Shown here one piece after another: positions 29,866 through 37,505 of a stretch of 64,000 bases of DNA. Each line of letters opens with the position of its first letter. The first letter of the stretch is position 1. The position numbers were made by a program, and so were the translations under genes. The notes beneath the pieces are model-generated. The model searched no databases. It had not been told where the DNA came from and saw only the letters and a program-made list of their open reading frames with translations. The stretch covers positions 1 through 64,000 of the forward strand of contig CANRFM010000009.1 of the NCBI GenBank assembly GCA_947629905.1. The letters are read 5' to 3'. Origin of the DNA: an uncultured Clostridia bacterium (GTDB lineage: Bacteria; Bacillota; Clostridia; Oscillospirales; Ruminococcaceae).

Positions 29866-30776
29866 TGGCTGATCTGTCGGTAAATATCTGCGGTGTGGCG
29901 TTTCAGAATCCCATCATTCCGGCTTCCGGAGTCTTTGGCTACGGAAAGGAATATGCGGCATTCTATCCGCTTTCCGAACTGGGCGGCATTGCGACAAAGG
30001 GCACGACCGGAACGCCCCGCACGGGCAACCTTGCGCCGAGAATTGCGGAGACCCCTGCCGGTATGCTCAATTCCGTCGGGCTGCAAAATCCGGGCATCGA
30101 TGCCTTTATTGAAAAGGAGCTGCCCCGGCTTCTGCGTGAAGATACGGTGATTCTGGCAAATATTGCCGGGTCAACGCCGGAGGAATGCGCAGAGGTTGCG
30201 GCAAAGCTCGAACAGACGGCAGTCCACATGATCGAGCTGAACATCTCCTGCCCGAACGTGAAACAGGGCGGTGCAGCTTTCGGGACATCCTGTGCCATGG
30301 CAGAACAGGTGACAGCTGCCGTCCGCAAAGCGACTACAAAGCCCCTTGTGGTGAAACTTTCCCCGAATGTGACAAGCATTACCGATATTGCCAAAGCCGT
30401 GGAAGCTGCCGGGGCAGATGCGGTCTCCCTCATCAATACGCTGCTCGGTATGCGCATTGACATCCGTACGAAGCGCCCTGTTCTGCACAACAATGTAGGC
30501 GGGCTTTCCGGTCCGGCAATTTTTCCGGTCGCTGTCCGCATGGTGTGGCAGGTCGCCAACGCCGTGAAAATACCTGTGATCGGCATGGGCGGTGTCACGA
30601 CCGGAGAGAATGCCATTGAGCTGATGATGGCAGGTGCATCTGCTGTGCAGGTAGGTATGGCTTGCTTTACCGATCCGTATGCCCCGGTGAGGATCATCCG
30701 GGAGATGGAGGATTTCCTTGATAAAAACCACATCCCCGCTGTCCGTGACATCATTGGCACGGTGCAGCCTTGGTGA
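29865..30776 (+). CDS. pyrD: Dihydroorotate dehydrogenase, class 1B catalytic subunit
   Basis: 303 residues, FMN barrel enzyme. The active-site cysteine is in ELNISCPNVKQGG, the normal 1B position, and the FMN phosphate motif GMGGVTTGENA is intact. It oxidises dihydroorotate to orotate with PyrK. The start codon overlaps the pyrK stop by one base (TAATG). Confidence 0.96.
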   Translation: MADLSVNICGVAFQNPIIPASGVFGYGKEYAAFYPLSELGGIATKGTTGTPRTGNLAPRIAETPAGMLNSVGLQNPGIDAFIEKELPRLLREDTVILANIAGSTPEECAEVAAKLEQTAVHMIELNISCPNVKQGGAAFGTSCAMAEQVTAAVRKATTKPLVVKLSPNVTSITDIAKAVEAAGADAVSLINTLLGMRIDIRTKRPVLHNNVGGLSGPAIFPVAVRMVWQVANAVKIPVIGMGGVTTGENAIELMMAGASAVQVGMACFTDPYAPVRIIREMEDFLDKNHIPAVRDIIGTVQPW

Positions 30777-30782
30777 CGGGAT

Positions 30783-31202
30783 ATGAGGATCATGGGTGTA
30801 GATTTCGGGGATGCCCGGACGGGACTTGCGGTCTGTGATAAAAGTGAATTGCTTGCCTCACCGCTGACGGTGGTGCAGGAGCAGGATTTTGAGCGCTGTG
30901 CAAAGGCAGTCGCTGAAAAGGCGCTTGCCGAAAAAGTGGAACTGCTCGTCATCGGCTATCCGAAGAACATGAACAACACCATCGGCGAACGTGCGGAGAA
31001 ATGTCAGAAATTTGCGGAGCTGCTGCATGAACTGACGGGGCTTGACTATGTACTGTGGGACGAACGCTGTACGACAGTTGCAGCGCACCAGTACCTCAAT
31101 GTCACCAATACAAGAGGCAAGAAGCGCAAGGCAGTCGTGGATGCCGTGGCGGCTGTGCTGATATTAGAGGGCTATCTGGGCTACCGGAAACATCAGAAAT
31201 AG
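30783..31202 (+). CDS. ruvX: Holliday junction resolvase-like RuvX (YqgF)
   Basis: 139 residues, RNase H-like fold. MGVDFGDARTGLAVCD carries the first acidic residue; WDERCTT and VDAVAAVLILEGYL carry the others. The family acts in 16S rRNA 5' maturation and has been called a Holliday junction resolvase. Six bp after pyrD, so transcribed from the pyr promoter, an odd place for it. The start may instead be the ATG at 30792. Confidence 0.92.
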   Translation: MRIMGVDFGDARTGLAVCDKSELLASPLTVVQEQDFERCAKAVAEKALAEKVELLVIGYPKNMNNTIGERAEKCQKFAELLHELTGLDYVLWDERCTTVAAHQYLNVTNTRGKKRKAVVDAVAAVLILEGYLGYRKHQK

Positions 31203-31241
31203 CAAATGCCGCCCTTTGGCAAGGACGACACCTGCGTTCTG

Positions 31242-31415
31242 TCACTTCATCACGGAAGTAAAATCATCGAGCACATCACCGGCAGCCCGGAGCATTTTTC
31301 CGGCGTGCCGCTTGATACTGCGCTTTTTGCGGTCGGTGGAACGCACGAGCATGAATGCGGCAGTTCCTACGGTCGCACCGACGGAAATGCCCTTCCAGAT
31401 CGCTTTCATATTCAT
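31242..31415 (-). CDS. Small YtxH-like membrane protein (57 aa)
   Basis: 57 residues from the ATG with GGGGGG six bases upstream. One hydrophobic N-terminal helix (about 5-21, GISVGATVGTAAFML) and a basic, helical tail (RSTDRKKRSIKRH). It resembles the small YtxH-like membrane proteins of Clostridia; function unknown. It faces ruvX convergently and is divergent from trmL. Confidence 0.6.
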   Translation of the reverse strand: MNMKAIWKGISVGATVGTAAFMLVRSTDRKKRSIKRHAGKMLRAAGDVLDDFTSVMK

Positions 31416-31504
31416 TTCATTTCCCCCCTTTGCTTGATTTCTGGGAATAGTATAACCGGAGATCGGCAAAGCTTGCATAGCAGAATTTAGAAACGGAGAA
31501 ACCT

Positions 31505-31999
31505 ATGCTGCATATTGTACTTGCTGAGCCAAGAATTCCCGAAAATACCGGAAATATCTCCCGCACCTGCGCTGTGACGGGTGCTGCACTGCATCTGATC
31601 CATCCGCTTGGCTTTCAGATCACCGACAAGCACCTGAAGCGTGCCGGGCTGGATTATTGGGATAAACTGACGATTTTTGAATATCCCGGGTTAGATGCCT
31701 TTCTAAAACAGCACCGGGGAAAATTGATCTATTATTTTACCACAAAAGCCCGGAAATGCTATGCAGAGGTAAGCTACCCGAAAGAAGATGTCTACCTGAT
31801 GTTCGGCAGGGAAGATGCCGGACTGCCGGAAACACTGCTGTCCGCCCATCCGGAAACTGCCGTGCGCATTCCCATGCGGCCGACGCTGCGCAGCCTGAAT
31901 TTGTCCAATTCTGTGGCGATTGCTGTCTATGAAGTGCTCCGGCAATGGGGCTTCCCGGATATGTCCACAGAGGGACAACTGACAACGACTGAATGGTAA
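31505..31999 (+). CDS. trmL: tRNA (cytidine/uridine-34-2'-O)-methyltransferase TrmL
   Basis: 164 residues, SPOUT knot methylase. Motif 1 PENTGNISRTC, motif 2 LMFGREDAGLP and motif 3 RIPMRPTLRSLNLSNSVAI are all present at the usual positions, which together distinguish TrmL from the larger SpoU enzymes. It methylates the wobble base of leucine tRNAs. Notable that a tRNA-Leu(CAA), the type of substrate it uses, lies 11 kb upstream. Confidence 0.93.
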   Translation: MLHIVLAEPRIPENTGNISRTCAVTGAALHLIHPLGFQITDKHLKRAGLDYWDKLTIFEYPGLDAFLKQHRGKLIYYFTTKARKCYAEVSYPKEDVYLMFGREDAGLPETLLSAHPETAVRIPMRPTLRSLNLSNSVAIAVYEVLRQWGFPDMSTEGQLTTTEW

Positions 32000-32016
32000 C
32001 AAAGAAAGGAGAATTT

Positions 32017-32889
32017 ATGACAAAGATCAAATTTCTGACCGATACCGCCAGCGATATTCCGCTCGCACAGGCAGAGGCAGCGGATATTGAAATGCTCAGC
32101 TTCATGCTGACCGTCAACGGCGATTCCTACCGGGAACAGCGTGACCTGTCCAAGGAAGAATTTTACGACCTGCTCGAACACTCGGACGATCTGCCGTCTA
32201 CTTCGCAGATCACGGTTTTTACCTTTGAGGAACTGTTCCGGAAGTATCTGGACGAGGGGTACACGGATGTGATCTATGTGAGCATTAACGCCTCCGGTTC
32301 GGCGACCTATCAGAACGCCTGCAATGCACGGGACACGCTCTATCAGGATTACCCGGAAGCCGCAGAAAAAATGCGTATCCACATCATAGATTCCGGCAAT
32401 TATACCCTGACCTACGGCTATCCGGTCTTGCAGGCGAAGAAAATGGCAGATGAGGGAAAGCCAGTTGAGGAAATTCTTGCCTACCTTGAAGATTTCATTG
32501 CAAAGATCGGTGTTTATTTTCTGCCGATGACCCTGAAATATGTGAAGAAATCCGGACGGCTGACGGCTGCGGCTGCCTTTGCGGGGGAACTGTTGGGGCT
32601 GCGCCCGATCATCCGCATTTCACATGGTGTGATCTCCGTTGCAGAAAAGGTGCGGGGCGAAAAAAATATCGTGCAGAAAATGACGGACAGGATCTGCAGC
32701 GTGATCCTGCCCGGTTCGCCGTATATCGTCATCAGCGGCAAGTATGATACCTATGCAGCACAAGTCGCAGCTGCCCTGACGGAACGGCTTGGCTATCCGC
32801 CCGCAGATACCGGAAAGATCGGTTCGGCAGTCGCTATCAATGCAGGCTATGACCTGACGGCGGTTGCCATGCTCGAAAAGCAGGATTGA
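32017..32889 (+). CDS. DegV family fatty-acid-binding protein
   Basis: 290 residues from the ATG with AAAGGAG five bases upstream (an in-frame start 8 codons earlier overlaps trmL and lacks a ribosome site). FLTDTASDIPL opens the N-terminal fatty-acid domain; SINASGSATYQNA and DSGNYTLTYG form the lipid-phosphate site. Such proteins bind fatty acids, for FakA-type kinases; no fakA homologue lies nearby. Confidence 0.92.
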   Translation: MTKIKFLTDTASDIPLAQAEAADIEMLSFMLTVNGDSYREQRDLSKEEFYDLLEHSDDLPSTSQITVFTFEELFRKYLDEGYTDVIYVSINASGSATYQNACNARDTLYQDYPEAAEKMRIHIIDSGNYTLTYGYPVLQAKKMADEGKPVEEILAYLEDFIAKIGVYFLPMTLKYVKKSGRLTAAAAFAGELLGLRPIIRISHGVISVAEKVRGEKNIVQKMTDRICSVILPGSPYIVISGKYDTYAAQVAAALTERLGYPPADTGKIGSAVAINAGYDLTAVAMLEKQD

Positions 32890-32890
32890 C

Positions 32891-33700
32891 ATGGAATTAC
32901 AGATCCAACATCCGTCCGTACTGGCAGCCGTTGTCTTACAGGACGGGAGATGCATTGCACATTCCGCAGAAGCCGGGAAATGTTACCCGCAATACTCCAT
33001 CACCAAAAGCCTGACCTCACTCGCAGCCGGAATGCTGATTTCCGAGGGCAAGCTTTCGCTGAATACGGCAGCCGGTGATTTGCTGCCGATCCCGGAAAAT
33101 GTTCCGCTTGCTGCCGTGACCTTGCGGGAGCTGCTCACCATGCATTCCGGCTTGCCGGAGCAGCTTTTGTTTGCGGACAGAAAGAACTGCCCGGATTATT
33201 TATCTGCCTGTCTGGCGCAGCCTGTTGTGGAAAAGCGCTTTTTGTACAATAATGCGGACTTTTACCTTGCCGGGCGCATGGCAGAGGCAGCGGCAGGAGA
33301 GCCGCTCGGGGAATTTCTGTCACGCCGCATTTTCCAGCCGCTCGGCATAGCAGAATACGCCTTGGAATATGACCCGCAGGGGCATTACTTCGGGGCAAGC
33401 GGCTTGACGATGAGCACATATGACCTTGTGAAACTGGGACAGTCGGTTCTGGAAAAAACGCTGTACCCGGACGGCTACCTTGAAGCTGCCACCCACCGTC
33501 AGGCAGTCAGCGATGACGGCAGGGACTACGGGTACGGCTTCTGGCTGTACGGAGATGTGATCTCCATGAACGGCAAGTGGGGACAGCACTGCCTGATATT
33601 TCCGGCAAGGCGGGCAGTCATTGCCGTCAATGCCGACCTGCGTTCCGTGCCGGAGATGACGGCATTCATCCGCGAGACATTGCTGCCATGTATCAGCTGA
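32891..33700 (+). CDS. Serine hydrolase, beta-lactamase/penicillin-binding family
   Basis: 269 residues. The SxxK nucleophile motif is SITK (36-39), and the YxN motif is YNN at about 117. No signal peptide is visible, so it is probably cytosolic or an esterase-like member of this family rather than a secreted beta-lactamase. It follows the DegV-like gene by one base and overlaps the next gene by 13 bp. Substrate unknown. Confidence 0.8.
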   Translation: MELQIQHPSVLAAVVLQDGRCIAHSAEAGKCYPQYSITKSLTSLAAGMLISEGKLSLNTAAGDLLPIPENVPLAAVTLRELLTMHSGLPEQLLFADRKNCPDYLSACLAQPVVEKRFLYNNADFYLAGRMAEAAAGEPLGEFLSRRIFQPLGIAEYALEYDPQGHYFGASGLTMSTYDLVKLGQSVLEKTLYPDGYLEAATHRQAVSDDGRDYGYGFWLYGDVISMNGKWGQHCLIFPARRAVIAVNADLRSVPEMTAFIRETLLPCIS

Positions 33701-34905
33701 TCGTGATCGGCGGCGGCGCTTCCGGGCTTGCGGCAGCGGTGACGGCAGCAGAATGCGGTGTCCGGCGCATTGCTGTTCTCGAGAAGCTCCCCCGCACCGG
33801 AAAAAAACTCCTCGCCACCGGGAACGGCAGGTGCAACCTCAGCCATGCCGGCATTTCCGGAAAGGCGTATTACGGCACGTTCCGTCCGCAGGAGATTCTG
33901 AATGCTTTCGGGAATGCGGAGATATTCTTTGCAGGACTGGGACTGTACTGCCGGACGGATGCAGAGGGACGGATGTACCCCTACAGTATGCAGGCGGCTG
34001 CCGTACTGGATGCATTCCGGCTGCGGATGCAGCAGTGCGGCATTGCGGAGATCTGTGGGCAGGAAGTGCTGTCTTTGCGGCTTGGCAAGGGCTTCTGGGA
34101 AGTGCAGACAGCGGAGCAGACATTCACGGCGGAGAAAGTCATTTTTGCTGCCGGCGGTCATGCTGCCCCGCAGCTTGGAACAGACGGCAGTGCGTGGGCA
34201 TTGTTGGAAAAGCTGCATATCCCCCTGATACAGCCCCGTCCCATTCTCTGTCCGGTACTGGCGGACGGGCTGCATCCGCTCAAGGGCTTGCGAGTGAAGG
34301 GCAGATTTTCTTTGCTATGCGGGGATGCGGTTTCAGCTGTTGAATGCGGGGAGCTGCAATTCACGGAAAAGGCGCTGTCCGGTATCTGTATGTTCAATTT
34401 GTCCGGTAAGATCGACACCCGTCGTGTGCGGGATTTTTCTGTTTCTGCGGATCTTCTGCCGGAAGAAACAGTGCCGGAAACGCTTGTAAAACTGCGTCAT
34501 ATCTGCCGTGTCCGTAAAAGGGCAGCAGCGGAAGACCTGTTCACTGGCATACTCCCGAAGCTGCTCGGCAGAGCCGTGCTGAAACGCTGCGGCATTCCGG
34601 CTGACCGGGAGAATTTGACTGCACAGGAGCTGCAAAGGCTTGCACGGGAACTCCATGCCATGCGGTTCCCGGTAAAGGGGCTAAGTGATTTCAGGCAGGC
34701 ACAGGCAACGGCGGGCGGCGTACACGGCAAAGCCCTTTGTGCGGATTTAGCGGTTAAGGGAAAGCCCGGTCTGTACGTGACCGGGGAAGCGGTCGATGTG
34801 CAGAGCATCTGCGGCGGGTATCATCTTCACTGGTGCTGGGCAAGCGGCTATACTGCCGGAAAGGCTGCGGCAAGGGCATTACAGCAGAAAGGAGCAAGGA
34901 CATGA
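33688..34905 (+). CDS. NAD(P)/FAD-dependent oxidoreductase (HI0933/BaiN-like)
   Basis: 405 residues, FAD-binding Rossmann start LIVIGGGASGLAAAV, then the HI0933 signature TGNGRCNLSH and a C-terminal GGVHG...GEAVDVQSICGGYH region. It belongs to a widespread flavoprotein family of uncertain physiological role; the bile-acid name BaiN for relatives should not be taken as function here. The ATG overlaps the end of the serine hydrolase gene by 13 bp. Confidence 0.88.
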   Translation: MYQLIVIGGGASGLAAAVTAAECGVRRIAVLEKLPRTGKKLLATGNGRCNLSHAGISGKAYYGTFRPQEILNAFGNAEIFFAGLGLYCRTDAEGRMYPYSMQAAAVLDAFRLRMQQCGIAEICGQEVLSLRLGKGFWEVQTAEQTFTAEKVIFAAGGHAAPQLGTDGSAWALLEKLHIPLIQPRPILCPVLADGLHPLKGLRVKGRFSLLCGDAVSAVECGELQFTEKALSGICMFNLSGKIDTRRVRDFSVSADLLPEETVPETLVKLRHICRVRKRAAAEDLFTGILPKLLGRAVLKRCGIPADRENLTAQELQRLARELHAMRFPVKGLSDFRQAQATAGGVHGKALCADLAVKGKPGLYVTGEAVDVQSICGGYHLHWCWASGYTAGKAAARALQQKGART

Positions 34906-36503
34906 TCCGTGTACAGAATCTTCGTCTGCCGCTGGACTACACAGCGGAAACGCTCCGGCAGGCTGTCCTGAAAAAACTGCACCTGCCGCCGGAACAGCTG
35001 CTTTCTTGGAAACTGCGGCGGCGTTCCGTGGATGCAAGGCGGGACACGGTGACATTTCTCCTGACAGTGGATGTCAAGGTAAAAGGCGAGGCAAAGCTGC
35101 TGAAAAAACACCTGAAAGATGTGCTCCCCGTGCAGGAAATGCCCTACACGATACAGCCCTTACAAAGCCCGGAACGTCCGGTCGTGGTCGGCTACGGACC
35201 GGGCGGAATGTTTGCGGCATATGTGCTGGCAAAAGCCGGACTGTGTCCGATCGTGCTCGAGCGTGGCTGTCCGGTCGCACAGCGGATGCAGGATGTGGCT
35301 GCCTTCCGGCGCACCGGAAAACTGGACCCCGAAAGCAATGTGCAGTTCGGGGAGGGCGGTGCAGGGACGTTTTCGGACGGAAAGCTGCACACGGGCATTC
35401 GTGACCCACGCATCCGGTTTATACTGGAGACCTTTGCGGAATGCGGTGCGCCGTCGGAAATTCTCTGGCAGGCAAAGCCCCATATCGGCACGGACAAACT
35501 CACGGAGACCGTGACAACACTGCGGCAGCGCACGGAAGCGCTCGGCGGTGAGGTGTGGTTCGGGGCGAAGATGAACGGCTTCACGGCAGAAAATGGCAGA
35601 CTGACTGGCATTTGCTTTCACCGGAACGGGGAACAGCAGGAGATCCGCACTGCCCATGCCATCCTTGCCCTCGGGCACAGCGCAAGGGATACGCTCGAAA
35701 TGCTTCACGCTGCGGGAATTGCACTCACGCAAAAGCCCTTTGCGGTCGGTGTGCGCATCGAGCATCTGCAAAGTGCGGTCAACAGGGCTTGCTACGGGGC
35801 AGCTTGGGCGCATCCGGCTTTGGGGGCAGCGGATTACAAGCTTGCAGTACATCTGCCGAACGGCAGGAGTCTGTACACGTTCTGTATGTGTCCGGGCGGA
35901 GAGGTCATTGCAGCTGCCTCGGAGCAAAATCGCCTTGCCGTGAACGGCATGAGTTGCTTTGCCCGTGACGGCAGGAATGCGAACAGTGCACTGCTGGTCG
36001 GTGTCAGCCCGGCAGATTTCGGGAGTGATCATCCGCTGGCAGGCATGGCATTTCAGCGGGAGATCGAAGCGGCAGCCTTTGCGGCAGGAGGCAGGAATTA
36101 CCATGCCCCCGTGGTCTGCGTGGGGGATTTTTTAGACGGGAAAAATTCCACAGTATTTGGCAGCGTGCTGCCGACCTATACACCCGGTACAAAGTTCGCT
36201 CTGCCGGACAGCTATCTGCCGGGGTTTGTCTGTGAGACACTGCGGCTTGGCATTCCGGAAATGGATAAGCGCCTGAAAGGCTTTGCGGCAGCGGATGCCG
36301 TTCTGACAGGCGTGGAATCGAGAAGCTCCTCTCCCGTGCGGATGGTGCGGGACAGCAGCTATTGCAGCGTAGGGCTGCATGGCTTATACCCCTGCGGAGA
36401 GGGGGCAGGCTATGCGGGCGGTATCACCTCGGCGGCAGCGGACGGCATTCACTGCGCCGAAGCGATCATTCAGGATATGGGAGGTGCGGTATGGAACGGC
36501 TGA
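34902..36503 (+). CDS. FAD-dependent protein (COG2509-type flavoprotein)
   Basis: 533 residues. An N-terminal basic/helical domain (about 1-85) precedes a Rossmann FAD site (VVVGYGPGGMFAAYVLAKAG) and a VQFGEGGAGTFSDGKL signature typical of this uncharacterised family. ATGA overlap with the preceding flavoprotein, and a 13-bp overlap with rsmA, so the cluster is translationally tight. Electron donor and substrate unknown. Confidence 0.86.
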   Translation: MIRVQNLRLPLDYTAETLRQAVLKKLHLPPEQLLSWKLRRRSVDARRDTVTFLLTVDVKVKGEAKLLKKHLKDVLPVQEMPYTIQPLQSPERPVVVGYGPGGMFAAYVLAKAGLCPIVLERGCPVAQRMQDVAAFRRTGKLDPESNVQFGEGGAGTFSDGKLHTGIRDPRIRFILETFAECGAPSEILWQAKPHIGTDKLTETVTTLRQRTEALGGEVWFGAKMNGFTAENGRLTGICFHRNGEQQEIRTAHAILALGHSARDTLEMLHAAGIALTQKPFAVGVRIEHLQSAVNRACYGAAWAHPALGAADYKLAVHLPNGRSLYTFCMCPGGEVIAAASEQNRLAVNGMSCFARDGRNANSALLVGVSPADFGSDHPLAGMAFQREIEAAAFAAGGRNYHAPVVCVGDFLDGKNSTVFGSVLPTYTPGTKFALPDSYLPGFVCETLRLGIPEMDKRLKGFAAADAVLTGVESRSSSPVRMVRDSSYCSVGLHGLYPCGEGAGYAGGITSAAADGIHCAEAIIQDMGGAVWNG

Positions 36504-37357
36504 CGGATATTGGCTATGTCAAGGCCCTGCTTGAACGGCATGGGTTTCATTTTTCTAAGGCAATGGGGCAGAATTTCCTCATCAATCCGTCTGTCTGTCC
36601 CCGCATTGCGGAGCAGGGGAATGCGGCACCGGGTTTCGGGGTGCTGGAGATCGGCACGGGCATTGGTACGCTCACTGCGGAACTGGCAAAGCGTGCGGAC
36701 AAGGTCGCAGCCGTGGAGCTGGACAAGCGCCTTTTCCCGATTTTAGAGGAAACGCTGCGGGAATTTGACAATGTACACGTCATTCACGGGGATGTGATGA
36801 CATATGATCTTGCCGGGCTGATACGGGAGGAATTTGCCGGGCTGCGGGTGGCAGTCTGTGCCAATCTGCCCTATTATATCACCTCTCCGGTCATCATGCG
36901 GTTACTGGAGGAGCGTTTGCCGATCGAGACGATCACGGTCATGGTGCAGCGGGAAGCGGCACAGCGGCTCTGTGCGTCAGTCGGCACAAGAGAGGCAGGG
37001 GCAGTCTCGGTGGCAGTTGCCTATTATGGGACGGCGGAAAAGCTCTTTGATGTGGCACGGGGGAGCTTTCTGCCTGCGCCCCATGTGGATTCTGCTGTCA
37101 TGCAGATACGGCTGCATGAAACACGTCCGTGGCAGGTGACGGATGAAGCCTTTTTTTTCCGGATGGTGAAACTCGGCTTCTCGCAGCGGCGCAAGCAGCT
37201 TGCTGGTGTGCTGGCGGGGGGGCTTGGCATCCCGAAAGCACAGGCGGCGGCAGGTTTTGCGCAAGCCGGTATTGCCCCGTCCGCAAGGATCGAGTCTTTG
37301 ACGATGGAAGAACTGACGGCATTGAGCAATATCCTCTGCGGCTATTCCGGAAAATAG
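36491..37357 (+). CDS. rsmA: 16S rRNA (A1518/A1519-N6) dimethyltransferase RsmA
   Basis: 288 residues. SAM motifs LEIGTGIGTLT and DVMTYDL and the catalytic NLPYYITSP motif (the NLPY family signature) are intact, as is GQNFLINP at the start. It dimethylates two adenines near the 3' end of 16S rRNA. Last gene of the packed group; the ATG lies inside the preceding gene. Confidence 0.96.
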   Translation: MERLTDIGYVKALLERHGFHFSKAMGQNFLINPSVCPRIAEQGNAAPGFGVLEIGTGIGTLTAELAKRADKVAAVELDKRLFPILEETLREFDNVHVIHGDVMTYDLAGLIREEFAGLRVAVCANLPYYITSPVIMRLLEERLPIETITVMVQREAAQRLCASVGTREAGAVSVAVAYYGTAEKLFDVARGSFLPAPHVDSAVMQIRLHETRPWQVTDEAFFFRMVKLGFSQRRKQLAGVLAGGLGIPKAQAAAGFAQAGIAPSARIESLTMEELTALSNILCGYSGK

Positions 37358-37414
37358 CCGAATCGCAGGAAATAGCACAGCCTCTACGGAAACTGCTCTG
37401 AATTTGCAGTCTGT

Positions 37415-37448
37415 TTTGACAAACTATTCACAGTCTCTCCTGTATAAT
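37415..37448 (+). promoter_or_regulatory. spoIIE promoter with 21-bp spacer and overlapping Spo0A-box-like site
   Basis: TTGACA (37416-37421) and TATAAT (37443-37448) are both perfect but are 21 bp apart rather than 17, and no better -35 is found at 17 bp. The -35 hexamer lies within TTTGACAA (37415-37422), the complement of TTGTCAAA, one mismatch from the Spo0A box TTGTCGAA. Spo0A-activated sigma-A promoters of B. subtilis spoIIE and spoIIG have the same unusual 21-22 bp spacing. Confidence 0.72.
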
Positions 37449-37505
37449 AGAAATAAGAGACCGGACAAGCGCCGGCACTGATTTCTGAAAAGGAGAGGAT
37501 GGCAG

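Noticed and set aside
37422-37442. Ordinary promoter for spoIIE with a -35 at 17 bp
   Set aside because: The hexamer at that distance (CAAACT region) is far from consensus, whereas TTGACA at 21 bp is perfect.
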